Origin: Methyloligella sp. GL2
GTDB taxonomy: Bacteria; Pseudomonadota; Alphaproteobacteria; Rhizobiales; Methyloligellaceae
Assembly: GCF_013341275.1 (NCBI RefSeq)
Contig: NZ_CP054476.1
Coordinates: forward strand, 2,344,988-2,408,987
Direction of reading: 5' to 3'
DNA: 64,000 nucleotides
Both the position numbers and the translations under genes were made by a program. The notes beneath the pieces were generated by a model. It had not been told where the DNA came from, ran no database searches, and saw only the letters and a program-made list of their open reading frames with translations. How positions within the stretch are numbered: the first letter of the stretch is position 1; each line of letters opens with the position of its first letter. Of the stretch, positions 16,286 through 25,239 are shown one piece after another.

Positions 16286-17182
16286 ATGGAATATTTCGTT
16301 CAGCAGACCATCAATGCGCTGAGTGTCGGCGGGGAATACGCGCTGCTCGCACTCGGTCTTGCGATCGTCTTCAGCATCATGAACTTGGTCAACTTCGCCC
16401 ATGGCGAGCTCATCACTTTGGGCGGCTATGCCATGCTGTTCTCGGCGGCCTGGTTCGTGTCCGATCCGATTTATCTGCTGCCGATCTGCGTGCTTGCCGC
16501 GACGGGGGCGGCGATCCTGTTCGAGCGCGTCGCCTTCCGGCCGGTGCGCAACGCGCCGGAGACCACCGGGCTGCTGACCGCCTTCGGCGTCAGTATCGTG
16601 GTGCAGAACGCGTTGCTGATCTTCGTCGCCACGCGGCCCAAGCCGGTGCCGATCCCCGATTGGATGCAAGGCACCATTCAGATCGCCGGCCTGCATCTTC
16701 CCATGGTGCAGGTGCTGGAGACCAGCTGCACGGTGGTTGCCGCCACGGGGCTGATCCTGCTGCTCACCAAGACCAATCTCGGTCTCGCCATGCGGGCCGC
16801 GGCCAAGGATTTCACCGTGGTCCGGCTGATGGGCATCAAGGCCGACCGGGTCATCCTCGGTGCCTTCGCCGTTTCCGGCTTTTTGGCCGGGCTGGCGGCG
16901 GTGTTCATTTTGGCGCGGCGCGGCGCGGTCGATCCGATGATGGGGTTCAGCCCGGTGCTGAAGGCCTTCGTGGCTTGCGTTCTCGGCGGCTTCGGCTCGC
17001 TGCTGGGCGCCGCCGTCGGCGGTCTCAGCCTCGGTATGCTGGAAGTGCTGCTGCAGGCAACGCTCCCCAGTGAGGTCGCGGGCTTCCGCGATGCGATCGT
17101 CTTTCTGCTCGTCGGCGCCGTTCTGATCTGGCGCCCCACCGGGCTTCTCGGCAAGCGCGTCGAATTGGGGGACAAGGAGTAA
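16286..17182 (+). CDS. LivH-type ABC transporter permease
   Basis: Integral membrane permease of 298 residues with about eight hydrophobic segments. The opening FVQQTINALSVGGEYALLAL and the motif NLVNFAHGELITLGGY are typical of LivH, as is the later ACVLGGFGSLLGAAVGGLSL. It forms the inner-membrane channel together with LivM, whose start codon shares a base with this stop (TAATG). Confidence 0.93.
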   Translation: MEYFVQQTINALSVGGEYALLALGLAIVFSIMNLVNFAHGELITLGGYAMLFSAAWFVSDPIYLLPICVLAATGAAILFERVAFRPVRNAPETTGLLTAFGVSIVVQNALLIFVATRPKPVPIPDWMQGTIQIAGLHLPMVQVLETSCTVVAATGLILLLTKTNLGLAMRAAAKDFTVVRLMGIKADRVILGAFAVSGFLAGLAAVFILARRGAVDPMMGFSPVLKAFVACVLGGFGSLLGAAVGGLSLGMLEVLLQATLPSEVAGFRDAIVFLLVGAVLIWRPTGLLGKRVELGDKE

Positions 17183-18258
17183 TGGGACTGGTCAGCGCAA
17201 CGCTTCTCAGGTCGCTGGCGCCGATCTGTCTGCTCATCGCCATCGCCGGCCTGGTGATGAGCATCGGCGAGCCCTATCAAATCCGGGTCGCCTATATCTT
17301 CTTCATCAATCTAACCGCGGTGTTCGCCCTGCAGATCTATATGGGCGGCACGGGGCATGCGAGCTTCGGCCATGCGGCATTCCAAGGGATTGCCGCCTAT
17401 TCGGTCGCGATCCTGATGACGCCGCTGGCTCTGAAGCGGCTGCTGATTCCCGATGCGCCGTTCGGGCTCGCGGCGGTGCATCTGGGCGCCGTGCCGTCGA
17501 TCCTCATCGCTCTCGTGCTCACCGGGGTGATCGCCTATATCGTCGGCCTCGCCATCAGCCGGCTTGGCGGCGTCGCAGCGGAGATCGCCACGCTGGCCTT
17601 CCTGGTGATCGTGCATGTGATCTTCACCAATTGGATCGAGCTGTTCCGCGGGCCGCGCGCCTTCTACGGCATCCCGTCGATCTCCAACCTGTATTGGGGG
17701 CTTGGCGCGGCGATCATCGCGCTGCTGATCGCCAAGCTGTTTCGGGATTCGCCGTATGGGGTTCAGCTCCGCGCCGCCAGCGACAATCTTCTTGCCGCGC
17801 GGGCAATGGGCGTTCCGGTGGAACGGCTGCGCCTTTTGGCCTGGACCTTAAGCGGCATCGTCATGGGCATGGCGGGCATCCTGCTCGCCACCTATCTCGG
17901 CACCATTGCCCCCTCGAGCTTCTATTTCAATCAGACCTTCCTGATCATGGCGATGCTGCTGCTCGGCGGCATGCGGAGCGTCAGCGGCGCGCTTTGCGGC
18001 ACCCTGGTGATCTCCATCGGCTCGGAGCTCACCCGGAGCCTGGAAAGCGGCCCGGTGATCGCCGGCATCGACCTGCCGGCGATGTTCGGTCTCACCGGCT
18101 TCTTCCTCGGCGCCATCATCGTGCTGGTGATGTCGTTCCGGCGCGAAGGGTTGCTTGGCGGCGAGGAGTTCGAAGATCTGTTCCGGCAATGGAAGCTGAA
18201 ACGCAAATCCGCCGCGGACGAAACGTCAGCGGATGCACCGGCGAAACAGGAGGCATGA
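17182..18258 (+). CDS. LivM-type ABC transporter permease
   Basis: Second permease subunit, 358 residues, about ten hydrophobic segments. GGTGHASFGHAAFQGIAAYS is the characteristic LivM motif and MLLLGGMRSVSGALCGTLVI the later conserved loop. The cytoplasmic tail is charged (KRKSAADETSADAPAKQEA). The gene overlaps LivH by one base and the following SDR gene by four (ATGA), so the operon is tightly coupled. Confidence 0.93.
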   Translation: MGLVSATLLRSLAPICLLIAIAGLVMSIGEPYQIRVAYIFFINLTAVFALQIYMGGTGHASFGHAAFQGIAAYSVAILMTPLALKRLLIPDAPFGLAAVHLGAVPSILIALVLTGVIAYIVGLAISRLGGVAAEIATLAFLVIVHVIFTNWIELFRGPRAFYGIPSISNLYWGLGAAIIALLIAKLFRDSPYGVQLRAASDNLLAARAMGVPVERLRLLAWTLSGIVMGMAGILLATYLGTIAPSSFYFNQTFLIMAMLLLGGMRSVSGALCGTLVISIGSELTRSLESGPVIAGIDLPAMFGLTGFFLGAIIVLVMSFRREGLLGGEEFEDLFRQWKLKRKSAADETSADAPAKQEA

Positions 18259-19046
18259 GCGCCATGACCGGACGGCTGAACGACAAGATCGCGGTGATCA
18301 CCGGCGCCGCGAACGGGATTGGCAAGACGGCGGCCTTACGCTTCGCCGAACAGGGCTGCGCCGTTGCCGTAGCCGATATCAATCTGGAGAATGCCTGGGC
18401 CACCGCCGATGCGATCGACCAGGCTGGCGGCAAGGCGCTGCCCATTGCCGTCGATGTATCCGATGCGGAGAGCATCGCTGCGATGTACAGGGAAACGGAG
18501 CGCCATTTCGGCGGCATCGACATCCTGTTCAACAATGCGGCCGTGGTCGATCCCGGCGACAAGGATATCTGCGACACCAGCCTTGAGGCCTGGTCGAAGA
18601 CCATTGCGGTCAATCTCACCGGCGTGTTCCTGTGCTGCAATCTCGGCATCCCTGCCCTGCTGCGCCGGAATGGCGGGGTGATCCTCAACACCGCCTCCAT
18701 CGTCGCCCTGGTCGGGTCCACGCCTTCACAGATCGCCTACACCGCTTCCAAGGGAGGCGTGGTCGCCATGACCCGGGAGATCGCCGTCGCCTATGCCAGG
18801 AAGGGCATCCGCGCCAATAGCATCTTGCCGGGAGTGACCCGCACGGCGATGGGCGATCAGATGGTCAAGGACGAAGAGGGCTTCGCGGTGCGCCGTCAGC
18901 ACATGCCCATGGGGCGGCTGGCGGAGCCGCGCGAGATCGCCGATACGGCGCTCTATCTCTGCTCGGACGAGGCGAGCTTCGTCACCGGCCAATCCGTCGT
19001 CGTGGATGGCGGGCTGACTTCCGCCTATCTTTGCCCGACGGACTGA
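18255..19046 (+). CDS. short-chain dehydrogenase/reductase (SDR 3)
   Basis: SDR of 263 residues at the end of the importer operon. Cofactor loop TGAANGIGKTA, then FNNAAVVDP after beta-4, catalytic Ser in NTASIVALVG and Tyr/Lys in YTASKGG; the end is FVTGQSVVVDGG. The start ATG at 18255 overlaps the LivM stop and is preceded by CAGGAGG. A much longer open frame upstream overlaps LivM and is not real. The coupling with the importer suggests that the dehydrogenase acts early on the imported compound. Confidence 0.92.
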   Translation: MSAMTGRLNDKIAVITGAANGIGKTAALRFAEQGCAVAVADINLENAWATADAIDQAGGKALPIAVDVSDAESIAAMYRETERHFGGIDILFNNAAVVDPGDKDICDTSLEAWSKTIAVNLTGVFLCCNLGIPALLRRNGGVILNTASIVALVGSTPSQIAYTASKGGVVAMTREIAVAYARKGIRANSILPGVTRTAMGDQMVKDEEGFAVRRQHMPMGRLAEPREIADTALYLCSDEASFVTGQSVVVDGGLTSAYLCPTD

Positions 19047-19103
19047 GCGCCTGACGCCTGCCCTGCCCGGGCTCGGGAAGCTGAGGAGGCTCGCGACTGC
19101 GCG

Positions 19104-20213
19104 TCACCCTTCCGTGGCAAGAACCTGCTTGAGCTGGTCCAGATCGATCGCCTTGCAGACGCCCTTCGGGGGACGCGCCAGGGGAACGTCTTCAGCGGCA
19201 CAAAGCGCATTCAGCACGGCTTCGTCCACGGCCTCCACGGCGGCGAGATAGACCGGATCCAGCAATTCGTCGTTGATCATCGTCATCTGCCGCCATGGGC
19301 CCGAGAGCTGCGGGAGCTTCATCTCGTTTGCCGTGGAGAAGGCGAGGAAGATATCGCCGGAATTGTTGCCGCCGGGGCTGCCGGCCCGGCCAATCCCGAT
19401 CGAGGCGCGCCGAGCCAGCCGCTCCAATTGGCCGGGGGCGAGCGGCAGATCGGTGGCCAGGATGACGATGATGGAGCCGCGCTCGGCCGACATGCCGGGA
19501 ATGCGATCCTCGGTCATGCGCCGCCCGATCGCCTTGCCGGCGACCCTGAACCAGGGCCGCATGCCGTGATTGGCTTGCACCAATGCGCCAAGCGTGAAGC
19601 TGCCGCCGCCAGCGTCGATCCTGCGGGAGGCAGTGCCGGTGCCGCCCTTGAACTCGTAGCAGATCATTCCGGCCCCACCTCCGGTATTGCCCTCCGGGAC
19701 CGCCCCCCGCTTGGCGGCGTCCAAAGCCTTGCGGACATGGGCCTCGGTGACATGCAGGCCGTTGATGTCGTTCAGAACGCCGTCATAGGTTTCGGCGACC
19801 ACCGGCATCGCCCAAAGGTGATTGTTCTCCCAGACATCGCCATAGGTCTCCACCATCCACCGCACCGCCGCCGCATGCGCCGGACCGACGGAATGGGTGT
19901 TGGTGATCACAATCGGCCCGCAGAACCAGCCGCCGTCGCGCACCCAATGGGTTCCGGTCATCTCGCCATTGCCGTTGAGGCTGAACTGTCCGGCCCAGAC
20001 GGGCTTCGGCTCGGAGTCGCGGCCGCGGGGCAGGATGGCGGTCACGCCGGTCTGCACCTGGATGCCGCGGGTCATAAGCGCGGGGTCGCGGGAGGAAAGC
20101 AGCTCCACGGTGCCGACCTCCACGCCCGGCACATCGGTCACGGCATTCAGAGGGCCCGGCTTGCCCGGCATATCGATGCCGAGGTCGCGGGCGCGGGGCT
20201 TTGGCGTTGTCAT
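19104..20213 (-). CDS. S58 (DmpA-type) P1 family peptidase
   Basis: N-terminal-nucleophile aminopeptidase of 369 residues, self-processing as in DmpA and beta-peptidyl aminopeptidases. PGPLNAVTDVPGVEVGTVEL opens the family domain, GNTGGGAGMICYEFKGG is conserved, and GGNNSGDIFLAFSTAN contains the Asn-Ser bond expected to be cleaved, leaving Ser as the catalytic N-terminus. Such enzymes remove D-, beta- or gamma-linked residues from peptides or amides. The ATG at 20213 overlaps the stop of the permease gene upstream by one base (TGATG); it is the last gene of the PotDABC-type operon, so its substrate is probably the imported compound or a derivative. It converges with SDR 3. Confidence 0.9.
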   Translation of the reverse strand: MTTPKPRARDLGIDMPGKPGPLNAVTDVPGVEVGTVELLSSRDPALMTRGIQVQTGVTAILPRGRDSEPKPVWAGQFSLNGNGEMTGTHWVRDGGWFCGPIVITNTHSVGPAHAAAVRWMVETYGDVWENNHLWAMPVVAETYDGVLNDINGLHVTEAHVRKALDAAKRGAVPEGNTGGGAGMICYEFKGGTGTASRRIDAGGGSFTLGALVQANHGMRPWFRVAGKAIGRRMTEDRIPGMSAERGSIIVILATDLPLAPGQLERLARRASIGIGRAGSPGGNNSGDIFLAFSTANEMKLPQLSGPWRQMTMINDELLDPVYLAAVEAVDEAVLNALCAAEDVPLARPPKGVCKAIDLDQLKQVLATEG

Positions 20214-21028
20214 CACTTCCGTCTCGATCTGATGTAGAGGCCGATGCTTGCAACGGCGATGGTGAAGAGGAGCATCAGCGTGGCGATTGCGTTGATCTCC
20301 GGTTTAATCCCCCGGCGAAGCATCCCCCAGATATGGATCGGCAGCGTCGTGCGGCCCGCTCCGGCGATGAAATAGGTGATCACGAGGTCGTCCATCGAGA
20401 TGATGAAGGCAAGCAGCGCCCCACCGAAAACGCCCGGCGCGATGGTGGGCAAGGTCACCTTGCGGAAGGTTTGCAGCGGGCTCGCCCCAAGATCCGCCGA
20501 AGCCTCCTCGATCGAGCTGTCCAGCTGCGCCAAGCGGGCGGAGACCGTGACGAAGACGTAGGAGATCAGGAAGGTGCATTGCCCGACAATGATGGTGAGC
20601 ACCGACAGGTTCATGCCGATGGTGATGAAGAAGATCAGCAGCGCGATGCCCAGCACGATGTCGGGCATGATCATCGGCACCAGCAGAAGCGCCCGGTAGA
20701 GGCCGGCCAGACGGAAGCGATAGCGCGCCACCGCAAGCGCCAACGCCGTGCCGAAGAGGGTCGAGATGGCCGTGGTCGACAGCGCGACGATGAGACTGGT
20801 GCGCACCGCCGCGTAGAGTTGCGGGGTGGAATCGACATAGGTGCTGCTCTTGGTGACCTCGGTCTCCATGCCGAAGATCAGCCGGTACCAGTCCAGCGTG
20901 AACCCGTCCCAGATCATCATGTTGACCGGGTTGGCATTGAACGAGAACAGCACGACGAGCAGGATCGGCGCGTAAACGAACACGAAGAAGGCGATGCCGT
21001 AGACCGTCAGAAGGCGCGAGAGCCTCAT
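20213..21028 (-). CDS. PotC/PotI-type ABC transporter permease
   Basis: Inner-membrane permease of 271 residues for a polyamine-type importer. Hydrophobic N-terminus (LLTVYGIAFFVFVYAPILLVV), then FDGFTLDWY-like GFTLDWYRLIFG and the EAA loop EEASADLGASPLQTFRKVTL. The open frame runs much further upstream, but the ATG at 21028 overlaps the preceding permease stop (ATGA) and gives the normal family length. Confidence 0.92.
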   Translation of the reverse strand: MRLSRLLTVYGIAFFVFVYAPILLVVLFSFNANPVNMMIWDGFTLDWYRLIFGMETEVTKSSTYVDSTPQLYAAVRTSLIVALSTTAISTLFGTALALAVARYRFRLAGLYRALLLVPMIMPDIVLGIALLIFFITIGMNLSVLTIIVGQCTFLISYVFVTVSARLAQLDSSIEEASADLGASPLQTFRKVTLPTIAPGVFGGALLAFIISMDDLVITYFIAGAGRTTLPIHIWGMLRRGIKPEINAIATLMLLFTIAVASIGLYIRSRRK

Positions 21029-21912
21029 AGCGCCTCCCCTCTTCCCTTCACCAGCCGCAGCTGCAGCAACAGGAGCAGCAAGACGGCGGCCATCACCATC
21101 ATCGCCAAGGCGGAGCCGAAGGGCCAATTCCGGGCCGACAGAAATTGCTGTTCGATGAGATTTCCGATCATCACGACCTTGGCGCCGCCGAGCACCGAAG
21201 GCACGATGAAGTTGCCGAGCGCGGGGATGAAGGTCAGCACCGAACCGCCGACAATGCCGGGGAGCGTGGCCGGAAGGATCACTTTCCGGAAGGTCTGGAA
21301 GCGCGTCGCTCCAAGATCCGACGAGGCCTCGAGCTGATCGACGTCCAGCTTCTCGATCGAGGCATAGAGGGGCAGGAACATGAAGGGGATGAACACATAG
21401 GTCATGCCCACGATCACCGCGAAATCGGTATAGAGAAATTCGATCGGCTCGGAGGTCGCGCCAATCCCCATCAGCCCCTGATTGAGGAAGCCGGTCGGGC
21501 GCAGGATCAGCACCCAGGCAAACAGCCGGACGATGAGGCTGACAAAGAAGGGCAGCGTCACCAGGAAGATGGCGAAGGTTCTCCTCGCCGGCGTCATGCG
21601 GCTGATCCAAAAGGCGGTCGGATAGCTCACGATGAGCGAGGTGAGCACGGTCAGCGCCGCAAGCCGCAACGAGCGCAGGAAGATCTCCAGATAGACCGGG
21701 TCGAAGCGTTCGTACTTGGTGTCGGCCCAGCCGAGAATGCGGCCGTAATTGAGATCGAAGAACGTCCATTCGACGCCGCCGTAAAGGCCGGGCGTGAGGA
21801 AGCTGTAGACCGCCATGATGATCAGCGGACAGAAGAAGAAAAAGAGCAGGAAGGCCGTCGGCAGCCCGAGCAGCCCCAGCAGGCTGAGCGTTCGCCGTCG
21901 CATGGGCTTCAT
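21025..21912 (-). CDS. PotB/PotH-type ABC transporter permease
   Basis: First permease of the polyamine-type importer, 295 residues, six or so hydrophobic segments. The N-terminal segment LLGLLGLPTAFLLFFFFCPL spans the membrane; the EAA loop is EASSDLGATRFQTFRKVILP. ATG at 21912 overlaps the ATPase stop by four bases; a second in-frame ATG at 21903 is possible. Confidence 0.92.
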   Translation of the reverse strand: MKPMRRRTLSLLGLLGLPTAFLLFFFFCPLIIMAVYSFLTPGLYGGVEWTFFDLNYGRILGWADTKYERFDPVYLEIFLRSLRLAALTVLTSLIVSYPTAFWISRMTPARRTFAIFLVTLPFFVSLIVRLFAWVLILRPTGFLNQGLMGIGATSEPIEFLYTDFAVIVGMTYVFIPFMFLPLYASIEKLDVDQLEASSDLGATRFQTFRKVILPATLPGIVGGSVLTFIPALGNFIVPSVLGGAKVVMIGNLIEQQFLSARNWPFGSALAMMVMAAVLLLLLLQLRLVKGRGEAL

Positions 21913-22979
21913 GCCACGACCTCGTCGATCACATGCAGGTTCTGGAGACTTGAGTAGAGCGTGACCGCCTCGCCGATGGCAGGCACGGCGCCATCGTCGC
22001 GCAAAGAGGCTTGCAGCGCGCCAAACGTCTCGCTGGCAAGCTCGAGCTGATAATCCTTGCCCGTGTAGTAGCGGGCGCTCACGCGTCCGGGAAAGGCCAG
22101 TGCCGGGCCATCGCCAGCGGCGCGGCTCAGCTCTTCGGGGCGCAGCATCAACGTGCCCCTCCCCTCCAGGCCGCTATAGGGAAAATGCTGGCCGTCGCCG
22201 AGATGCGCCGTGCCGCCCGCCGCCTCGACCGGGATCAGATTGCTCTCGCCGAGAAAATCGGCGGTGAACAGATTGGCCGGACGCTTATACAAATCCTCCG
22301 GCGCGCCGATCTGTTGGATTTGGCCGTGCGCCAGAACCGCCACGCGATCCGACATGGTGAGGGCTTCGTCTTGATCGTGGGTCACGAAGACGAAGCCGAT
22401 ACCAAGCTCCTGCTGAATGGTCTTCAGCTCGTGCTGCATCTTCTGGCGGAGATTCTTGTCGAGCGCGGATAGCGGCTCGTCCAGCAGCAGAAGCTGGGGC
22501 TTTGCGGCCAGCGCGCGCGCCAGGGCGACGCGCTGCCGCTGCCCGCCCGACAATTGCGAGATACTGCGGTTCTCCAGCCCCGTGAGACCGACCAGCTCCA
22601 GCATCTCGCCCACCTGAGAGCGTATCGTCCGCTGGTTCTGTCCGGCGATCTCCAGCGCGTAGCCGACATTCCGGCCCACGCTCATATGGGCGAATAGCGC
22701 GTAGGTCTGGAACACCGTGTTGACGGGCCGCTTATGGGCGGGCCAGTCGGTGACGTTCCGGCCGTAGATGACGATATCGCCGCTATCGAGGGATTCGAAC
22801 CCGCTGATGGTGCGCAGAAGGGTTGTCTTGCCGCAGCCGGAGGGACCGAGAAGGGTGACGAATTCCGATCCCCCCAACCTGACGCTGACGTTGTCCAGCG
22901 CCGTTACCGTGCCACCTTCGGGCGTTCGAAACGACTTGCTGGCCGCGACGATTTCAAGTGGAGCAGCAGACGCAGACAT
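21909..22979 (-). CDS. PotA-type ABC transporter ATPase
   Basis: ATPase of the spermidine/putrescine class, 356 residues. Walker A GPSGCGKTT, signature LSGGQRQRVALARALAAKP, Walker B LLLLDEPLSALDKNLR, H-loop FVTHDQDEAL, followed by a C-terminal TOBE domain (about residues 260-350) as is normal for PotA. ATG 22979 is chosen over a long upstream frame that runs into potD. The 38-bp gap to the binding-protein gene is short, so all five leftward genes are probably one transcript. Confidence 0.93.
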   Translation of the reverse strand: MSASAAPLEIVAASKSFRTPEGGTVTALDNVSVRLGGSEFVTLLGPSGCGKTTLLRTISGFESLDSGDIVIYGRNVTDWPAHKRPVNTVFQTYALFAHMSVGRNVGYALEIAGQNQRTIRSQVGEMLELVGLTGLENRSISQLSGGQRQRVALARALAAKPQLLLLDEPLSALDKNLRQKMQHELKTIQQELGIGFVFVTHDQDEALTMSDRVAVLAHGQIQQIGAPEDLYKRPANLFTADFLGESNLIPVEAAGGTAHLGDGQHFPYSGLEGRGTLMLRPEELSRAAGDGPALAFPGRVSARYYTGKDYQLELASETFGALQASLRDDGAVPAIGEAVTLYSSLQNLHVIDEVVA

Positions 22980-23017
22980 AGAACGCAAATCCGAGGTAGA
23001 GCCGAGTATCGATCTTC

Positions 23018-24058
23018 TTACTGGGCGGTTTTGATGCGCGTCCATTCCCGGTTGTAGAGCTGAAGATCGCGGCCGAGATCCTCGAAGATCTGCAGCTTGT
23101 CCATCGTCTCCTGGTCGGGATAGATCGTCTCGTTGTCGGCGATCTCTTCGGGGATGAGATCCTGAGCGGGAACGTTGGGCGTGCCGTTCATCTGCTGCTC
23201 GACGTTCAGCGCCGCGATCTCCGGCTTCAGATAGAATTCCAGGAACTTGACGGCGTTGTCGTAATTGGGCGCCGATTTCAGCACGCACATATCTTCCTGA
23301 TACATGGTCGCACCCTCCTCCGGGATGACATAGGCGAGAATGTCCGGATTCTTGGCGACGAAGATATTGGCCCCGACATACCAATGGGCGGCGGCGACAT
23401 CGCCGGAGGTCACCAGCGGAATGGAGTCGTAGGAGAAGGCCGAGACGGCGTCGGCATGGTCGATGACATACTGGGCCGCGGCGGCGACCTCTTCCTCATC
23501 GGTGGAATTCACCGAGGTGCCGTTCATGATATGGCCGATGCCGATGGTCTCGCGCAGATCGTCAAGCAGAATGACCTTCTTTCCCTTGTCGGCCAGGGCG
23601 AAGAAATCCTTCCAGCCCTTGATCTCGCCGGCCTCGGCCTTGTTGTAGACGATGCCGACATTTCCCCAGGCATAGGGCAGACAATACGCTGCGTCGGGAT
23701 CGGTCTTGGCGCGGATGAATTGGGGATCGATGTTCTTGAAATCGGGATGCTCGCCGATATCGGTCTTCGCGAGCAGGCCGAGCTTGAACATGATGTCGTG
23801 CATATGCACCGACGGGAAGACGATGTCGTAGCCGGTCGCGCCGGCCTGGATCTTGGCCAGCATCTCCTCATTCGACCCATAGGTGTCGAGGGTCACTTTG
23901 ATCCCGGTCTCGTCGGTGAATTTCTCCAGAACCGCCGGATTGATGTAGTCGCCCCAATTGTAGATGTGGAGCTCCTCTTCGGCCGAGGCGGCCGTGGAAC
24001 TGAAGGGGCTGAGCCCGAGAAGGAAGACGAGCGCGGCACGGGCGAAGGTGCGGGTCAT
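23018..24058 (-). CDS. PotD-type periplasmic substrate-binding protein
   Basis: Extracytoplasmic binding protein of 346 residues. Signal peptide with hydrophobic core ALVFLLGLSPFSSTAASA. The mature start LHIYNWGDYINPAVLEKFTD is the classic PotD/PotF opening, followed by KVTLDTYGSNEEMLAKIQAG and the C-terminal IFEDLGRDLQLYNREW. First gene of the leftward operon and divergent from the RpiR regulator 110 bp away. PotD-type proteins bind polyamines but relatives take other amines and opine-like compounds, so the ligand is left open. Confidence 0.92.
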   Translation of the reverse strand: MTRTFARAALVFLLGLSPFSSTAASAEEELHIYNWGDYINPAVLEKFTDETGIKVTLDTYGSNEEMLAKIQAGATGYDIVFPSVHMHDIMFKLGLLAKTDIGEHPDFKNIDPQFIRAKTDPDAAYCLPYAWGNVGIVYNKAEAGEIKGWKDFFALADKGKKVILLDDLRETIGIGHIMNGTSVNSTDEEEVAAAAQYVIDHADAVSAFSYDSIPLVTSGDVAAAHWYVGANIFVAKNPDILAYVIPEEGATMYQEDMCVLKSAPNYDNAVKFLEFYLKPEIAALNVEQQMNGTPNVPAQDLIPEEIADNETIYPDQETMDKLQIFEDLGRDLQLYNREWTRIKTAQ

Positions 24059-24167
24059 GGGTCTTTGTCCTCTGCAATGGTCGGTGCGTTTGTTCTTGCT
24101 TCCTTATGTTGATTGTCTACTGTCGTTTCAGTCAAAAGATATTTTTCTGTCATCAAGGTTATCTCCG

Positions 24168-25034
24168 ATGTCTCAGGGATTTGCCTCCTATTCCGAGGTC
24201 TCTCTCGATGATCTCTTGAGTAAGATTGAAGCAGGACTCGCCGCATTGCCTAAGCAGGAGGCGAAGATTGCACAATATTTACTCCTGAATGTCGACACGA
24301 TGTCGTTCGAGACTGGGAAATCCATCTCGCAAAAAACTGGTACGGCGGAGATTACTGTCGGGCGCATGTTACGAAGGTTCGGATGCGCCGGCATGAAGGA
24401 GTTCAAATCCCTGCTCCGCCAGCGTTATTCGATCTCCGGCGAGGTGCTGCGGCACAAGGGAGACGACCTGTCGCCGGCCTGGCGCGATCAGCTGGCCTTG
24501 GAAATGCGCGCGCTCCAGTCGGTCTACGATCAGCTCGACGGCGCGGCGTTCAAAGCGGCCGAGCGCCGTCTGTCGGACGCGGACGAGGTGTACGTGACCG
24601 GGTTTCAGACCGTGCGCGGGCTTGCCGAGGATAGCGCCCGGCGCCTGGGGCTTGCGCGCAGCCATGTGCGCTTCCTGTCGGCGCATGACAGCATGCTGTC
24701 GGAATGGATCGAGCCGGCCCGGGACAAGACCAGCTGTCTCTTGCTGATCGATGTGGTGCCCTACGCGGCCGAGTGCCAAACGCTGGCCGCCTTGGCCAAG
24801 GAGCAAGGCCGCAGCGTCGTCGTCGTCACGGACGAATATTGCCATTGGGCGCATGAGGTGACGGACGCCGTGCTCAATGCGCCGTCGGCAACCGGGCTGT
24901 TTCTGGAATCGATCCTGGGCCTGAATGCCGCCCTGGCCTTGCTGATCCATTCGGTTGCGAACCGGCAAGCCGCCGGGCCGACACCGCGCTTACGCGAATG
25001 GAAGCGGATGTCCCAGCGGCTAAAACTGTTCTGA
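24168..25034 (+). CDS. RpiR-family transcriptional regulator
   Basis: Regulator of 288 residues with an N-terminal HTH_6 domain (LPKQEAKIAQYLLLNVDTMS, KSISQKTGTAEITVGRMLRRFGC) and a C-terminal SIS sugar-isomerase-fold effector domain (DEVYVTGFQTVRGLAEDSAR). ATG 24168 gives the normal length. It is divergent from the PotD-type operon, the usual place for its own target. SIS domains usually bind phosphosugars, but RpiR members next to polyamine-type importers may sense other ligands. The gene ends 6 bp before the tRNA-Lys fragment that marks the end of the small integrated element. Confidence 0.88.
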   Translation: MSQGFASYSEVSLDDLLSKIEAGLAALPKQEAKIAQYLLLNVDTMSFETGKSISQKTGTAEITVGRMLRRFGCAGMKEFKSLLRQRYSISGEVLRHKGDDLSPAWRDQLALEMRALQSVYDQLDGAAFKAAERRLSDADEVYVTGFQTVRGLAEDSARRLGLARSHVRFLSAHDSMLSEWIEPARDKTSCLLLIDVVPYAAECQTLAALAKEQGRSVVVVTDEYCHWAHEVTDAVLNAPSATGLFLESILGLNAALALLIHSVANRQAAGPTPRLREWKRMSQRLKLF

Positions 25035-25040
25035 GAGAAG

Positions 25041-25071
25041 TGGTGGGCGCACAAGGACTCGAACCTTGGAC
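25041..25071 (-). repeat. tRNA-Lys 3' fragment, likely attachment-site copy
   Basis: This 31-bp stretch is identical to 26045-26075, the 3' end (T-arm, acceptor strand and CCA) of the tRNA-Lys gene. Only the 3' portion is present, so it is not a functional tRNA. Duplicated tRNA 3' ends of this kind mark the far junction of an element integrated by a tyrosine recombinase. Confidence 0.8.
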
Positions 25072-25239
25072 AATATCGGCGCAGACCTCTTCGCTGACTA
25101 TAACGTGGGTATCTGGTGTTCGACTGGTGCGCGCGACAAGCCTTAACGGTTCCCACACACTAAACCGACAGCAATATTCAACCCAAGATTGCCCCTTGTT
25201 AAACAACACCACCCCCTCCCTTCGTCGTGGGCTCAAGCG

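Noticed and set aside
25041..25071. A second tRNA-Lys gene
   Set aside because: Only the 3' 31 bp match; the D-arm and anticodon arm are absent.
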